NCBI RefSeq assembly: GCF_012328925.1
Contig: NZ_JAAXLS010000009.1
Span: 177,190-241,189 of the forward strand
Origin: Amycolatopsis acididurans
Lineage (GTDB): Bacteria; Actinomycetota; Actinomycetes; Mycobacteriales; Pseudonocardiaceae
Direction of reading: 5' to 3'
DNA length: 64,000 nt
Position 1 is the stretch's first letter; each line of letters begins with the position of its first letter. Positions 37,747 through 47,300 of this stretch are shown in pieces. The position numbers and the translations under genes were made by a program. The notes below the pieces were generated by a model, which was not told the origin of the DNA, searched no databases, and saw only the letters and a program-made list of their open reading frames with translations.

Positions 37747-39113
37747 ACGGCGTCCTCCAGCCGGACCAGGTCACGATCGCGGGTCTCCGGCGAGAAGTAC
37801 GCGGCCACGAACGTGATCAGCGAGTAGACGATGAGCATCGCGGCGATCGGCCACCAGTGCCCGGTCACCGCCGTGAGCGTAGCGGCGAGCACCGGGCCGA
37901 TCGCGGTGGCCAGAATGCCGCCGATCTCCTTGGCCACCGCGAGCTGGGTGAAGCGGGTGCGCGAGCCGAACAGCTCCGCCATCGTGACGCTCTCCAGCGA
38001 GAACAGCCCGAGCACGCCGATGTTGAGCCCGACCACCATCGCCACGGTCAGCGCCGCGGCGTGCCCGGTGGCGATCGTGGCCATCATCGGCACCGCGACG
38101 ACGACGGTGAGCGCGGTCAGCGCCAGATACATCGGACGGCGCCCGAACCGGTCGCCCGCCAGGCCCACGAGCGGCACGATCGCGAACCCGAGGATGGAGC
38201 CGTAGACGACGGCGGCGGTCGGCACGGACTTGGCGACCGCCAGGTTGGTGGCGATGTAGCCGACGAGGAAGGTCTGCACCAGACCGGAGTTGCCCGCCTG
38301 CCCGAAGCGCAGGCCGAGCGCGAGCAGGAAGGCCTTGCCCTTGCGCTGGCGCAGCCCCTGCTCCAGGGTGTGCTCCCCGCCCTCCTCGATCTCCTTGCGC
38401 GACAGGGCGACGCCTTCCACGACGTCCGGCCGCTGCTGGAAAACGGGGCTCTCCTTGAGGTTCGACCGCATCCACACGCCGAGCAGCAGCAGGACGAAGC
38501 TGAGCAGGAACGGCAGGCGCCAGCCCCAGGACAGCAGTTGCCGGTCCGGCAGCACCGCGATCAGGATCGCCCACAGCCCGGACGCGGCGAGCGTGCCCGA
38601 GTTCGTGCCGAGGGCGGCGAGCGAGGCGATGAGCCCGCGTTTGCGGGCCGGCGCGTACTCGGCGAGCATCACGGTCGCGCCCGCGATCTCCGCGCCGGCA
38701 CCGAATCCCTGGATGAGCCGCAGCACCACGAGCAGGATCGGTGCGGCGAACCCGATCATGGAGAACGGCGGCAGCACGCCGATGAGCGTGGTGGAGCCGC
38801 CCATCAGCAGGATCGTGAGGAACAGGACCTTCTTGCGGCCGATCCGGTCGCCCATCCGTCCGAAGTAGACCGCGCCGGCCAGCCGCGCGACGTAGCCGAC
38901 GCCGTAGGTGGCCATCGCGGCGATCAGCCCGATCGCCGGGCTCACGTCCGGAAAGAAGATCTTGTTGAAGACGATGGCGGCGGCCAGCGAGTACAGCTGG
39001 AAGTCCATGAACTCCATCGCCGTGCCGAGCCAGCCGGACACGGCGGCGCGGCTGAGATCCCGCGTCGTCCTTGCCACCACGCCCTCCGGCTCGGTTCGAG
39101 TGCTGTCGGTCAT
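37743..39113 (-). CDS. MFS transporter, metabolite:proton symporter (MHS) type
   Basis: The 456-residue protein has twelve predicted helices and MHS-type markers: GWLGTAMEFMDFQLYS in helix 1, GRMGDRIGRKKVL between helices 2 and 3, RLIQGFGAGAEIAGATVMLAEYAP, and the second-half GDRFGRRP loop. Family members bring in organic acids with protons. It should import the hexonate degraded by the surrounding enzymes. ATG at 39113 follows AAAGGAG; the upstream ATG at 39140 lies before the ribosome site and is rejected. Confidence 0.87.
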   Translation of the reverse strand: MTDSTRTEPEGVVARTTRDLSRAAVSGWLGTAMEFMDFQLYSLAAAIVFNKIFFPDVSPAIGLIAAMATYGVGYVARLAGAVYFGRMGDRIGRKKVLFLTILLMGGSTTLIGVLPPFSMIGFAAPILLVVLRLIQGFGAGAEIAGATVMLAEYAPARKRGLIASLAALGTNSGTLAASGLWAILIAVLPDRQLLSWGWRLPFLLSFVLLLLGVWMRSNLKESPVFQQRPDVVEGVALSRKEIEEGGEHTLEQGLRQRKGKAFLLALGLRFGQAGNSGLVQTFLVGYIATNLAVAKSVPTAAVVYGSILGFAIVPLVGLAGDRFGRRPMYLALTALTVVVAVPMMATIATGHAAALTVAMVVGLNIGVLGLFSLESVTMAELFGSRTRFTQLAVAKEIGGILATAIGPVLAATLTAVTGHWWPIAAMLIVYSLITFVAAYFSPETRDRDLVRLEDAV

Positions 39114-39136
39114 CGTGGCTCCTTTGCCGTATGGGT

Positions 39137-40579
39137 TCACAACTCGACACGGCCCGCCGCGAGGGCGGGCAGGTGTGCCTGGATCGAGGACACGAGGTCG
39201 CGGTCCTCGGCGAGATCGGCCGCGCCGATGGTCATCAGCAGCCGCGTGACCACTTTGTCCGGGTGCTGCCAGCAGCGCGCCAGCGCCACGGCGGCCGGAT
39301 CGGCGGTGCCGAACACCTGCCCGCCGTTCTCACCCGGCCGGGTGGCGTTGACCCAGGCCGCCAGCGCCAGCACGAGCATCGGGGTGACGCCGCGCTCCCG
39401 CAGCGGGCCCAGCCAGCGCTGGAGGATCTTGAGCGATCCGTCGGACCCGATCTGCCGCAGCCGGTGCGCGATGGCGGGATTGGCGAAGCGCGTGATCAGG
39501 TCCTCGACGTAGCCGGCCACGTCCAGCCCGCCGGGCAGGCTGGCGGTGACCTCGCCGGTGAAGCGGCGCACGGCCCGCTCACCCCAGTCCGCGGCGACCG
39601 CCTCGGCGACGGTGCCGCATCCGGCCGCCAGCCCGAGGTAGGCCAGCAGCGAATGGGATCCGTTGAGCAGGCGCAGTTTCATCAGCTGATAGGGCGCCGC
39701 GTCGGGCACGACGAGCGCACCGTCGGTCTCCCACGCCGGGCGGTCGGCGGCGAAGCGGTCCTCCAGCACCCACTGGCGGAACGGTTCTCCCGCCACCGCG
39801 GTCTCGTCGCGCACACCGAGGGCCTTCTCGGCGGCGGCGCGGTCGGCGCCGGTGCTCGCGGGCACGATGCGGTCGACGACCGTGGCCGGGAAGGCCGCGG
39901 ATGCGGCGAGCCAGTCCAGCAGCGCGTCGCGGTCCGGCCAGGCCGAGGCCTCGGCGAACCCGCGTACGACCGCGGCGAGCGCGGCCCCGTTCCCGGCGGC
40001 GTTGTCACACGAGACGACGTTGACGGGGGCACCGCAGCGGCGGAACCGGGCGGCCAGCGACGCGGTGAGCCTGCCCGCCACCGTCCGCATCGGCGCCGGA
40101 TCGCTGACCGCGGTGGCGGCGAGATCGGCGGCCACGTCCGGATCGGCGGTGTCCAGCAGCCCGGTCGCGGGATCGCGGGTGTAGCCCTTTTCCGTCACGG
40201 TCAGCGTGATGGTGGTGATCTGTGGCGAGGCGATCAGCTCGTCGATGCGGGCGGCGTCCTCGCGCATGCGCAGCGCGTCCAGCACGGAGCCGACCACCCG
40301 TGTGCGGCCGGCGCCGGGCACCCGGTCGGTCACCGAGAACAGGCAGTCCTGGGCGCGCGCCGCCTCGACCGGCGCGGCCGAACGGGGTCCGACCGCCACG
40401 ATTCCCCACGGCTGACCGGTCCGCGCCGCCGCGGCCTCGGTGTAGACGGCCTGGTGCGCACGGTGAAAGGCGCCCAGTCCGAAGTGGACGATCCTGGGAC
40501 GCAGCTCGGCCGGGTCGGCCAGCGGCCGCAGTTCCGCCGGAATCCGGTCCACAGTGGAGCAGCTGAGCAGCGCGCTCAC
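39137..40579 (-). CDS. uxuB: fructuronate reductase / mannitol dehydrogenase family
   Basis: The 480-residue long-chain polyol dehydrogenase has an N-terminal Rossmann domain ([19 protein letters not shown]) and the family catalytic segment with [16 protein letters not shown], including the conserved Lys. It interconverts D-fructuronate and D-mannonate with NAD(H). The GTG at 40579 overlaps the mannonate dehydratase stop (GTGA); no other start fits. A TCCACAGTGGA palindrome occupies codons 8-12. Confidence 0.85.
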   Translation of the reverse strand: MSALLSCSTVDRIPAELRPLADPAELRPRIVHFGLGAFHRAHQAVYTEAAAARTGQPWGIVAVGPRSAAPVEAARAQDCLFSVTDRVPGAGRTRVVGSVLDALRMREDAARIDELIASPQITTITLTVTEKGYTRDPATGLLDTADPDVAADLAATAVSDPAPMRTVAGRLTASLAARFRRCGAPVNVVSCDNAAGNGAALAAVVRGFAEASAWPDRDALLDWLAASAAFPATVVDRIVPASTGADRAAAEKALGVRDETAVAGEPFRQWVLEDRFAADRPAWETDGALVVPDAAPYQLMKLRLLNGSHSLLAYLGLAAGCGTVAEAVAADWGERAVRRFTGEVTASLPGGLDVAGYVEDLITRFANPAIAHRLRQIGSDGSLKILQRWLGPLRERGVTPMLVLALAAWVNATRPGENGGQVFGTADPAAVALARCWQHPDKVVTRLLMTIGAADLAEDRDLVSSIQAHLPALAAGRVEL

Positions 40580-41784
40580 CAGTCGTGCACCGACCCGTCG
40601 AGACGCCGCGCCACGGGCAGATACCGCGGCTCGTACGGGAACCGCTGTGCGGCCTTCTCGTCGTAGCCGACCCCGAGCCCCGGCTCCTCGGACGGATGCA
40701 GCATCCCGTTTTCGAACCGCACGCCGCTGGAGAAGACCTCCATCGTCTCCGCCACGTGCGGCATGTACTCCTGGATGCCGAAGTTCGGCACGGCCAGGTC
40801 GACGTGCACGGCGGCCGCCATGGTCACCGGGGACAGGTCGGTCGCGCCGTGCGAGCCGGTGCGCACCTGGTACAGCGCCGCGAGGTCGAAGATCCGCCGC
40901 AGATGCGTGATCCCGCCCGCGTGCACCACGGTCGTGCGCACGTAGTCGATGAGCTGCTCGGTGATCAGCTGCTGAACGTCCCAGATGGACGACAGGTTCT
41001 CCCCGACCGCGACCGGTGTCGTCGTGTGCTGCCGGATCAGCCGGAAGGCCTCCTGGTTCTCGGCCGGGGTCGGATCCTCCATCCAGAACAGCCTGCAGTC
41101 CTCCACCCGCTTGCCGAACCGCGCGGCCTCGATCGGGGTGAGCCGGTGGTGCACGTCGTGCAGGAGGTGGAAGTCGAAACCGAACCGCTCGCGAACCGCC
41201 TCCAGATACGCCGGCGCGAAGTCCAGATAGGACTCGGTCGACCACGGTTGTTCCTCGGGCAGCGCGGTGGCGGCGGGTTCGTACACCACGCCCTTGCGCA
41301 CGCCGTAGGTGCCGCCGACACCGGGCACCGCGGCCTGCGCGCGGATGGCCTGGTAACCCAGCTCGCGAAAGCGCGCCACGTCGTCGAGCAGTTCGGGCAC
41401 ATCGGCACCGCTGGCGTGGGAGTACACCAGCACGCCGTCCCGCGAACGCCCGCCGAGCAGCTGGTAGACAGGCAGCCCGGCGACCTTGCCCTTGATGTCC
41501 CACAGCGCGGTGTCCACGGCCGCGATCGCCGTCATCGTCACCGGTCCGCGCCGCCAGTACGCGCCGCGATAGAGGTACTGCCAGATGTCCTCGATGCGGG
41601 CCGGGTCCCGGCCGATCAGCAGCGGGACCACGTGCTCGCGCAGGTAACTCGCGACGGCCAGCTCCCGCCCGTTGAGCGTGGCGTCACCGAGCCCGGTCAC
41701 GCCGTCCGACGTGGTCAGGCGCAACGTGACGAAGCTGCGGCCGGGCGAGGCGACGAACACCTCGGCCCGCTCGATCTTGCTCAC
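40576..41784 (-). CDS. D-mannonate dehydratase (enolase superfamily, ManD/RspA type)
   Basis: The 402-residue enolase-superfamily enzyme has metal ligands Asp210, Glu236 and Glu262 ([35 protein letters not shown]) and His212 as catalytic base, the pattern of the ManD subgroup. D-mannonate is dehydrated to 2-keto-3-deoxygluconate; some members also take D-gluconate or are slow. As first gene of the operon with reductase, kinase and aldolase downstream, efficient mannonate dehydration is likely. Promoter region is shared with the GntR gene and carries two GTMKAC-type sites. Confidence 0.85.
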   Translation of the reverse strand: MSKIERAEVFVASPGRSFVTLRLTTSDGVTGLGDATLNGRELAVASYLREHVVPLLIGRDPARIEDIWQYLYRGAYWRRGPVTMTAIAAVDTALWDIKGKVAGLPVYQLLGGRSRDGVLVYSHASGADVPELLDDVARFRELGYQAIRAQAAVPGVGGTYGVRKGVVYEPAATALPEEQPWSTESYLDFAPAYLEAVRERFGFDFHLLHDVHHRLTPIEAARFGKRVEDCRLFWMEDPTPAENQEAFRLIRQHTTTPVAVGENLSSIWDVQQLITEQLIDYVRTTVVHAGGITHLRRIFDLAALYQVRTGSHGATDLSPVTMAAAVHVDLAVPNFGIQEYMPHVAETMEVFSSGVRFENGMLHPSEEPGLGVGYDEKAAQRFPYEPRYLPVARRLDGSVHDW

Positions 41785-41827
41785 GGGGATCCGCTCCTTC
41801 GAGGCTCAAGCTGGTGTAGCAGAGCTA

Positions 41828-41890
41828 GTATACAAGCACCTGTCGCGAAGTCCGTCAAGAAGTCGGCACTGGTGTGGCAGGCCTGTCTAC
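41828..41890. promoter_or_regulatory. two GntR/FadR-type operator candidates
   Basis: GTATAC (41828-41833, in TAGTATACAA) and GTCTAC (41885-41890) both match the FadR-subfamily core GTM-KAC. They flank the divergent promoters of the mannonate dehydratase operon and the GntR regulator, the second only 13 bases before the regulator's GTG start. Confidence 0.5.
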
Positions 41891-41903
41891 TAGGGTTGGA
41901 GCG

Positions 41904-42611
41904 GTGAGCAGCAGGGGGCGAAGCAACCGGCGGGTCGTCTACGAGACGTTGCGCCGCAAGGTGCTGACATTGGAACTGCGGCCGGGGGCCGCGTTGTCGG
42001 AGAACGAGCTGGCCGCCGCGCTCGGCGTCAGCCGCACGCCGGTGCGCGAAAGCCTGATCCTGCTCGCCGAGGAAGGCCTGGTGCAGGTGTTCCCGCAGGT
42101 GGGCTCGTTCGTCTCACGCGTGGACCCGCAGCGCGTCGCCGATGCCCAGTTCCTGCGCGAGGCCGTCGAACTGGCCGCCCTGGAGGACCTGCCCGCCGAG
42201 CTGGACGGCGAGGTGGTCGAAGAACTGGAGGCGAACCTGGCGCGCCAGCGGGAACCCGGGATCGACCTCGAGGACTTCTTCGCCCTCGACGAGGACTTCC
42301 ACCGCGGGCTGCTGCGCCTGTCCGGGCACGACCGCGCCTGGCCCACCGTGGTGTCGGCCAAGGGACATCTCGACCGTGCCCGCAGGCTCGGGCTCTACGA
42401 GGCGAACTCGCCGCGCACGTTCGTGGACCAGCACGCCGGGATCCTCGCCGCGGTGCGCGAACACGACCTGCCGGGTGCCCGCGAGCGGATGCGCACGCAC
42501 CTGCGGGAGGTCTTCGCCGACATCGGGCGGATCCAGGAACGCAGCCCGGAGCTGTTCGCGTCGAACTCGACCGCGCCGCCGGTGCGCCGCAACGTCGTCG
42601 TGTGGGAGTGA
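41904..42611 (+). CDS. GntR-family (FadR/FCD) regulator of hexonate catabolism
   Basis: The 235-residue protein has a GntR winged helix (about 5-70; VLTLELRPGAALSENELAAALGVSRTPVRESLILLAEEGLV) and an all-helical FCD ligand domain with the metal-site pattern DEDFHRGLL and later His residues (FVDQHAGILAAV). UxuR/ExuR and GntR-type hexonate regulators share this build. GTG at 41904 is used; GTG at 41874 is possible but lies in operator-like sequence. It is divergent from the hexonate operon and surely controls it. Confidence 0.85.
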   Translation: MSSRGRSNRRVVYETLRRKVLTLELRPGAALSENELAAALGVSRTPVRESLILLAEEGLVQVFPQVGSFVSRVDPQRVADAQFLREAVELAALEDLPAELDGEVVEELEANLARQREPGIDLEDFFALDEDFHRGLLRLSGHDRAWPTVVSAKGHLDRARRLGLYEANSPRTFVDQHAGILAAVREHDLPGARERMRTHLREVFADIGRIQERSPELFASNSTAPPVRRNVVVWE

Positions 42612-42620
42612 GCGCCGCGC

Positions 42621-43132
42621 TCAGCCCCGCAGCGCCGCGCGCATCTGCTCGACGGTGACTTCGTACACGATGTCCTCGGCACCGACGGGTACCGACGTGG
42701 CGATCGCGGTGTCGGGAAACATGTCGACGCGCGTGAAGCAGGCCCCGGTGACGCCGCGCATCGACGTCGTGGGAACCAGCACGTCCTGCAGCGGCGGGTG
42801 GTGTGGCGCCAGGATGGTGCCGTCGGGAGCCGGGGTGGCCAGCTCCCGCGCGAGCCAGTCCAGCTGCCCGCCGGACAGCTCGCCATGACCGTGGCCGGGC
42901 ACGGAACTGTCCAGCGCGATGATCCGCAACCCGCCGATCATCGCGCTGTAGTGGTAGGGATCGGTGCGAGGTCGCCGGTGAGCACCACGGCTTCGATGTC
43001 GCCGCCCAGCGTCTCGACCGACGCCAGCGCCGCGGTGAGGTTCGCGGCGGTGTCGATCTTGTCGTACAGCAGCGCTCCCTCGGCGAGCATGTGCAGGTCG
43101 CTGAGCTGCACGATGCTGTGGAGCGGGCTCAT
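42621..43132 (-). pseudogene. decayed calcineurin-like phosphodiesterase (CpdA type)
   Basis: Two frames together make fragments of one metallophosphoesterase. The first (43132 to about 42950) has [12 protein letters not shown] and AVVLTGDLA, then reads into PIPTTTAR and stops at 42938. After a frameshift near 42950, the second (from about 42955) resumes with [18 protein letters not shown] and [20 protein letters not shown]. The block between, which should hold the GNHD metal-binding motif, is missing, and so is the GHxHH segment after HHPP. Two internal deletions plus a frameshift make activity impossible. The start overlaps the phosphatase stop (ATGA), so it was once the second operon gene. 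Confidence 0.75.
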
Positions 43133-43887
43133 CGAAGCTGCGGGGCCTCGACGAGGGCGGCGCGCAACTCGGCGAGTTCGGCCGGGGTGGCGCCGTGGGC
43201 GAGCAGGAACTCCGCGGCGCTGCCGTGGCGGTCGGTGATGGCCTCGAGCGTGTTCAGGATCAGTTCGGGCGGGCAGACGACCTTGTAGTCGCTGATCGTC
43301 TGCTGGGGCAGGCCGATATCGGCCATCCGGCGCCGGATGTCGGCGACGAACCCGGTGCCGAGGTACTGCGAGCTCAGCGCGTAGTCCCCCGCGATCACCT
43401 CGGGCGCGACGCCGGCGACGGACAGCGCGAGTGCCACGACGACACCGGTGCGGTCCTTGCCCGCGCTGCAGTGCACGATCGCGGGCAGCGCACCCGGGCG
43501 GGCCAGTTCGCGCACGGCGGCGGTGAGCCCGTCGCCGAAGTCCTCGATCATGTGCCGGTAGATCCGCTCCAGCGGCACCTGGCCGCCGACCGGGATCCGG
43601 TCGTTGAAGATCGGCCGCCAGCGGGACTCGGGCACCGGGCCGGGAAACACGACCGGCGCCGCCTCCCGTTCGGAGGCTTCGCGCAGATCGATCACGGTCC
43701 GCACGCCGAGTTCGGCGATCGCGGCGAACCCGGTCTCGTCGAGCCGGTGCAGCGCATCGGCCCGGATCAGCGTGCGCGTCCGGATCCGCCCGCCGGACGT
43801 GGTCGGGTAACCGCCGACATCACGCACGTTGTGCGTACCGGACAAGGGATAGTGACGGTGCGGGGAGACGTTCTCCAGTGTGCTCAT
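43129..43887 (-). CDS. protein tyrosine/serine phosphatase (PTP-like)
   Basis: The 252-residue protein has the family N-terminus [15 protein letters not shown], the conserved [18 protein letters not shown], and the P-loop [10 protein letters not shown] with nucleophile Cys140 and Arg146. It is like actinobacterial secreted or cytosolic PtpB-type phosphatases that act on phosphotyrosine, phosphoserine or phosphoinositides. ATG at 43887 ([10 protein letters not shown]) fits the family start; ATG at 43968 adds an unconserved serine/arginine-rich leader. Its operon partner, the phosphodiesterase, is now a pseudogene. Confidence 0.8.
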   Translation of the reverse strand: MSTLENVSPHRHYPLSGTHNVRDVGGYPTTSGGRIRTRTLIRADALHRLDETGFAAIAELGVRTVIDLREASEREAAPVVFPGPVPESRWRPIFNDRIPVGGQVPLERIYRHMIEDFGDGLTAAVRELARPGALPAIVHCSAGKDRTGVVVALALSVAGVAPEVIAGDYALSSQYLGTGFVADIRRRMADIGLPQQTISDYKVVCPPELILNTLEAITDRHGSAAEFLLAHGATPAELAELRAALVEAPQLR

Positions 43888-44072
43888 GATGTCGGCATCA
43901 ACTCCGGCGCTGTGCGAGGACGATGGTTTCGATCCTGGCCTACGCCGTTCAGTCTCAGCCAGCGACATGAACGGGACGTGACTTCCGCTGCCGCCGCAGT
44001 GCCGCCACGAGATCAGCCGGCCTCAGCACCTCCCAGGGTGGAGGTCCGCGAGAACACGATCTCCGGCCGCGC

Positions 44073-44870
44073 TCAGCAGGCCTGAGCCGCCGCGTCGAGA
44101 AAACGGCTGAGCATGTCGTTGACGTAGGCCGGATTGTCCAGGTTCGCGTAGTGGCCGGCCTCCGGGATGATCTCGAAGCCGCCCCGCTGGTGCTCGGCCC
44201 ACAGCGGCGCAGCGGCGGCGATGATGCCGGTCCGGTCGTACTCTCCGTGCGCCACGAGCAGCGGGCACGGCAGCCGCAGATCCGGGCGGTCGCGCAGGCT
44301 CCGCGTCACCGCGCGCCACGCACGCGCCAGCCCCGCCGACGACGACCGCGTGACGGCGCGGCGAAGGTAGCGCCGCGTCGGCGGCCGGGCCCGGCCCGTG
44401 CGCGCGATCAGCGTGCGCCGCAACGGCGGCGGGCACACCTGCAGCAACAACCCGGACAGCCGCAGCACGGCGATCTGCCGCCGCGGCGGCGGCAGCGTGA
44501 CGCTGGTGCAGCCCAGACCGGCCAGCCCCCGGACGAGGCCGGGATGCCGGAGCACGACGTGCTGGCTGAGGTAACCGCCGAGCGAATGGCCCACCAGCAT
44601 CACCGGTCCGCCCGCGACATGCCTGATCAGCGCGGCCAGCAGATCGGCCAGCTCGCCGATCTCGAAGGCCCCCGCCGTCCGCGGCGACGCCCCGTGTCCC
44701 GGCGCGTCCCAGGTCAGCACCCGCCAGCCACGCCCGGCGAGCATCTCCACCTGCGGCCGGAAGCTGTCGTGATCGGCTCCGGTCGCATGGCTGAACACCA
44801 CCCACGGCCCGCGCTCGCCATGGACGTAGAAGCGCACCCCGCGAAACGTTTCCCGCACACCTGCCCGCAT
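44073..44870 (-). CDS. alpha/beta-hydrolase
   Basis: The 265-residue protein has the full catalytic triad setting: nucleophile Ser96 in GHSLGGY, acid Asp in HGEYDRTG, and His in PEAGHYANLDNP, with oxyanion segment FSHATGADHDSF. This is a generic serine hydrolase, with a cap domain rich in arginine and proline (about 125-185). Substrate unknown. ATG at 44870 is preferred over the long open leader upstream, which is antisense to the DUF3140 gene. Confidence 0.75.
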   Translation of the reverse strand: MRAGVRETFRGVRFYVHGERGPWVVFSHATGADHDSFRPQVEMLAGRGWRVLTWDAPGHGASPRTAGAFEIGELADLLAALIRHVAGGPVMLVGHSLGGYLSQHVVLRHPGLVRGLAGLGCTSVTLPPPRRQIAVLRLSGLLLQVCPPPLRRTLIARTGRARPPTRRYLRRAVTRSSSAGLARAWRAVTRSLRDRPDLRLPCPLLVAHGEYDRTGIIAAAAPLWAEHQRGGFEIIPEAGHYANLDNPAYVNDMLSRFLDAAAQAC

Positions 44871-44918
44871 ACCCACCCGGCCCGGATTGATCCGCCCCGC
44901 GGCGGGTAGCCGCAGGTC

Positions 44919-45242
44919 ATGGACAAGGACGGGACGTGGCGGGAGTTCCGGGACAACGTCAACATGACGCCCCGCGAACTCGGCGACTGGCTGGAGACCA
45001 GCGAGTCCAAAGCGGCTGGACAGCACAAGCGCGCCGAGTCCGTCGGGCACGAGTCGGGGCGGCGGATCATGCAGATCCTGCGCAGCAAGGCCGCCGACCT
45101 CCGCGACGACGACTACCGCCACATGCGCAAGGTCATCGGCTACATCCACCGCCATCTCGCCCAGCGCCCCCAGGGCGACGTGCGGGACACGAAATGGCGG
45201 TACTCCCTGATGAACTGGGGTCACGACCCCCTGAAAACGTGA
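44919..45242 (+). CDS. DUF3140-family small basic protein
   Basis: The 107-residue protein (WREFRDNVNMTPRELGDWLETSESKAAG region, then GRRIMQIL and MRKVIGYIHRHLAQRP) matches the DUF3140 family of actinobacteria and fungi. It is basic and helical and may bind nucleic acid, but its function is unknown. The next gene, 11 bases downstream, encodes a Tudor-like protein. The two occur together often enough to suggest joint action (recalled, not computed here). Confidence 0.75.
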   Translation: MDKDGTWREFRDNVNMTPRELGDWLETSESKAAGQHKRAESVGHESGRRIMQILRSKAADLRDDDYRHMRKVIGYIHRHLAQRPQGDVRDTKWRYSLMNWGHDPLKT

Positions 45243-45253
45243 AGGAGGCCGTT

Positions 45254-45463
45254 GTGCCGGAATTCCGGAAAGGCGAACGGGTCAGCTGGGACGCGGGCAA
45301 CGAGAGCTCGGTGGGCACCGTCGAGGAGAAGATCACCTCCGACACCCACGCGGGCGGCCGTCAGGTGCGCGCGTCCAAGGACAAGCCGCAATACCTTGTC
45401 CGCAGCGAGAAGACCGGCAAGACCGCCGTGCACCATCCGGACAAGCTCCACCGCCGCGGCTAG
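45254..45463 (+). CDS. hypervirulence-associated TUDOR-domain (DUF2945) protein
   Basis: This 69-residue protein is a small beta-barrel of the HVA1/DUF2945 Tudor type: FRKGERVSWDAGNESSVGTVEEKI, then PQYLVRSEKTGKTAVHHPDKL. GTG at 45254 follows GAAGGAGG at 5 bases, so the start is certain. It would be co-transcribed with the DUF3140 gene. Likely a binding module for nucleic acid or protein; no catalytic residues. Confidence 0.78.
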   Translation: MPEFRKGERVSWDAGNESSVGTVEEKITSDTHAGGRQVRASKDKPQYLVRSEKTGKTAVHHPDKLHRRG

Positions 45464-45538
45464 CGCGGTGTGACCTCCTTCACCCAGCGTTCACAACGCC
45501 AACACACACCGGACATACCGGTTGAAGATGGTGCTGGG

Positions 45539-45967
45539 GTGGAGTTGACGAGGTTCACCGACCTGGCCCTGCGGGTGATACTCCGCCTGGCGCAACCCGG
45601 CACCTCGGACGGGCTGGGCGGCCGGGAGGTCGCGGCGGCCGTCGGTGCCGGGACGGCCGAGCTCGATCCGGTGCTCGACCGCCTGGCCCGCCTCGATCTC
45701 GTGACCGTCGATCCGGTCTCGGGGGCCGTGGCGCTGGCACCGTCGGCGAGGGACGTCTCGATCGGCTGGATCGTGCGGCATCTGGAGGGCATGGGCGACG
45801 TGGTCGACTGCGGCGGCAGCTCGCCGTGCCCACTGGTGTGCGGCTGCCGGTTACGCGCCGCCCTGCGGGAGGCGCAGCAGGCGTTCTTCCGCACGCTCGA
45901 TCCGATTCTGGTGCGGGACGTCGTTCCCAGGCGCACGCTCTCCCTCGGCATGCCGGTGATCCGATAG
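45539..45967 (+). CDS. Rrf2-family iron-sulfur regulator (NsrR-like)
   Basis: The 142-residue protein has the Rrf2 winged helix (ELTRFTDLALRVILRLA, then REVAAAVGA) and the cluster-binding cysteines Cys91, Cys97, Cys101 and Cys103 (VDCGGSSPCPLVCGCRL). NsrR proteins hold a [4Fe-4S] cluster and release DNA on nitric oxide. No flavohaemoglobin gene is nearby, so targets lie elsewhere or the sensed signal differs. GTG at 45539 begins VELTRFTD as in the family. Confidence 0.82.
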   Translation: MELTRFTDLALRVILRLAQPGTSDGLGGREVAAAVGAGTAELDPVLDRLARLDLVTVDPVSGAVALAPSARDVSIGWIVRHLEGMGDVVDCGGSSPCPLVCGCRLRAALREAQQAFFRTLDPILVRDVVPRRTLSLGMPVIR

Positions 45968-46216
45968 CCGCTGGGCCGCCATCAGGAAGTCCGCTCGGGC
46001 GTCGTCGCGACGGCGCCCGTCGGCGTGCGCGAGCCCGGAGCGGATCTCGCGCAACGCCGGACCGGCGACGCGCGAGAGCACGCTTTCCATGGCGGAGACC
46101 TGATGCGCCAGTTCGGCGAGCATCACGTCCACGGCGATGTTGGTGTCATCGATGGCGAGCATCGTGACGAGCATGCGCAGCTGCGTGCGCAACCCGGCCA
46201 GCGTTCCGCGATTCAT
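45851..46216 (-). CDS. small helical hypothetical protein, antisense-overlapping the Rrf2 gene
   Basis: A 121-residue frame starts at ATG 46216 and encodes a helical N-terminal two-thirds (LAGLRTQLRMLVTMLAIDD, VMLAELAHQVSAMESVLSRVAG, ALREIRSGLA) that looks like real small actinobacterial proteins. Its last 39 codons run antisense to the Rrf2 gene's 3' end, which is unusual. It may be genuine with a drifted C-terminus, or chance. No function proposed. Confidence 0.4.
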   Translation of the reverse strand: MNRGTLAGLRTQLRMLVTMLAIDDTNIAVDVMLAELAHQVSAMESVLSRVAGPALREIRSGLAHADGRRRDDARADFLMAAQRLSDHRHAEGERAPGNDVPHQNRIERAEERLLRLPQGGA

Positions 46217-46438
46217 GTGGCTGCTCCATTCGGCCCACCAACGGCTGCCGCCCATCTGAGCAACGCGATGTTTCGCGGCGAGTGCGGGCCATGAAAACGG
46301 CGTTACCAGGCTCCCCCGCCGCACCGGAGCGCGAGTGAGGGCGCGGCGTGATGAACGTTTCACCACGCGCGCCGCCGGATGGAGCACTGTGTTTGAATCG
46401 GGCGAGGCCGGAGAACCCGGCGCCCGGTGAGGAGCCTG

Positions 46439-47299
46439 ATGTCACAGTCTGTCGGATCGGCGCCACCGCAGGCGCCTGGGTTGGTGCCACTGCTGGACGC
46501 GCTCGATCTCGAGCCGATCGAGCTCGACATCTTCCGCAGCCGCACGGCCACCGAGCCGGGACAGCGGCTGTTCGGTGGCGAGGTGTGCGCCCAGGCGCTG
46601 GTCGCGGCGGAACGCACCACCGACCCGCTGACCGTCCCGCATTCGCTGCACGCCTACTTTCTGCGCCCCGGCGACACCGGCTCGCGCGTCGTGTTCCGGG
46701 TGGACCGGCTGCAGGAGGGCCGCAACTTCAAGCGCCGCCGGGTCACCGCGATCCAGCACGGCGAGCCGATCCTGTGCCTGGAGTCCTCGTTCACCACCGA
46801 CCACTCCGGCACCGCGTACCAAACCGACCCGCCATCGGCTCCGGAACCAGAGGACTGCTCACCGCTGGGCATCCAGCATCCGAGCGCGTGGCAGGTCGAC
46901 CCGAGCACCGTGTTCGACCTGCGCCCCGCCGTCGCCGAGGATCCGGGAATGGACAAGCGGGCCCGGTTCATGCGCGATCTGTGGGTGCGCCCGCTCGGCT
47001 GGGACACCCAGGGCCGCGTCAGCCCGGCCGCGATCATCACGTACTTCAGTGACCTCACGTTCGTCTCGGCGCTGCTGCGCGCCCGGCCCCGCGCGGACGT
47101 CGCCGCCATGACCTCGCTGGATCACGTCGTGTGGTTTCACAACGAGGTCCGCCTCGACGACTGGCTGCTGTTCGCCAAGAGCAGTCCCGCGGTGAGTGAT
47201 CTGCGCGGGCTGGCGCAGGGCCGCATCTTCCATCGTGACGGGACGCTCATCGCGAGCGTCGCCCAAGAGGGCCTGATCCACGCGCAGAAGGAGCACTGA
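46439..47299 (+). CDS. tesB: acyl-CoA thioesterase II (TesB family)
   Basis: The 286-residue double-hotdog thioesterase has [18 protein letters not shown] in the first half, SSFTTDHSG, and [20 protein letters not shown] in the second half with the catalytic Asp. It hydrolyses medium and long acyl-CoA. ATG at 46439 follows GTGAGGAG; GTG at 46427 is less likely. It is co-transcribed with the methylacyl-CoA racemase gene that begins two bases after its stop, a pairing suited to branched-chain or sterol-side-chain fatty acid turnover. Confidence 0.87.
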   Translation: MSQSVGSAPPQAPGLVPLLDALDLEPIELDIFRSRTATEPGQRLFGGEVCAQALVAAERTTDPLTVPHSLHAYFLRPGDTGSRVVFRVDRLQEGRNFKRRRVTAIQHGEPILCLESSFTTDHSGTAYQTDPPSAPEPEDCSPLGIQHPSAWQVDPSTVFDLRPAVAEDPGMDKRARFMRDLWVRPLGWDTQGRVSPAAIITYFSDLTFVSALLRARPRADVAAMTSLDHVVWFHNEVRLDDWLLFAKSSPAVSDLRGLAQGRIFHRDGTLIASVAQEGLIHAQKEH

Positions 47300-47300
47300 G

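Noticed and set aside
44028..44047. ACCTCC/GGAGGT hairpin between two leftward genes
   Set aside because: Only six base pairs and it includes a Shine-Dalgarno-like run; too weak to call a terminator.
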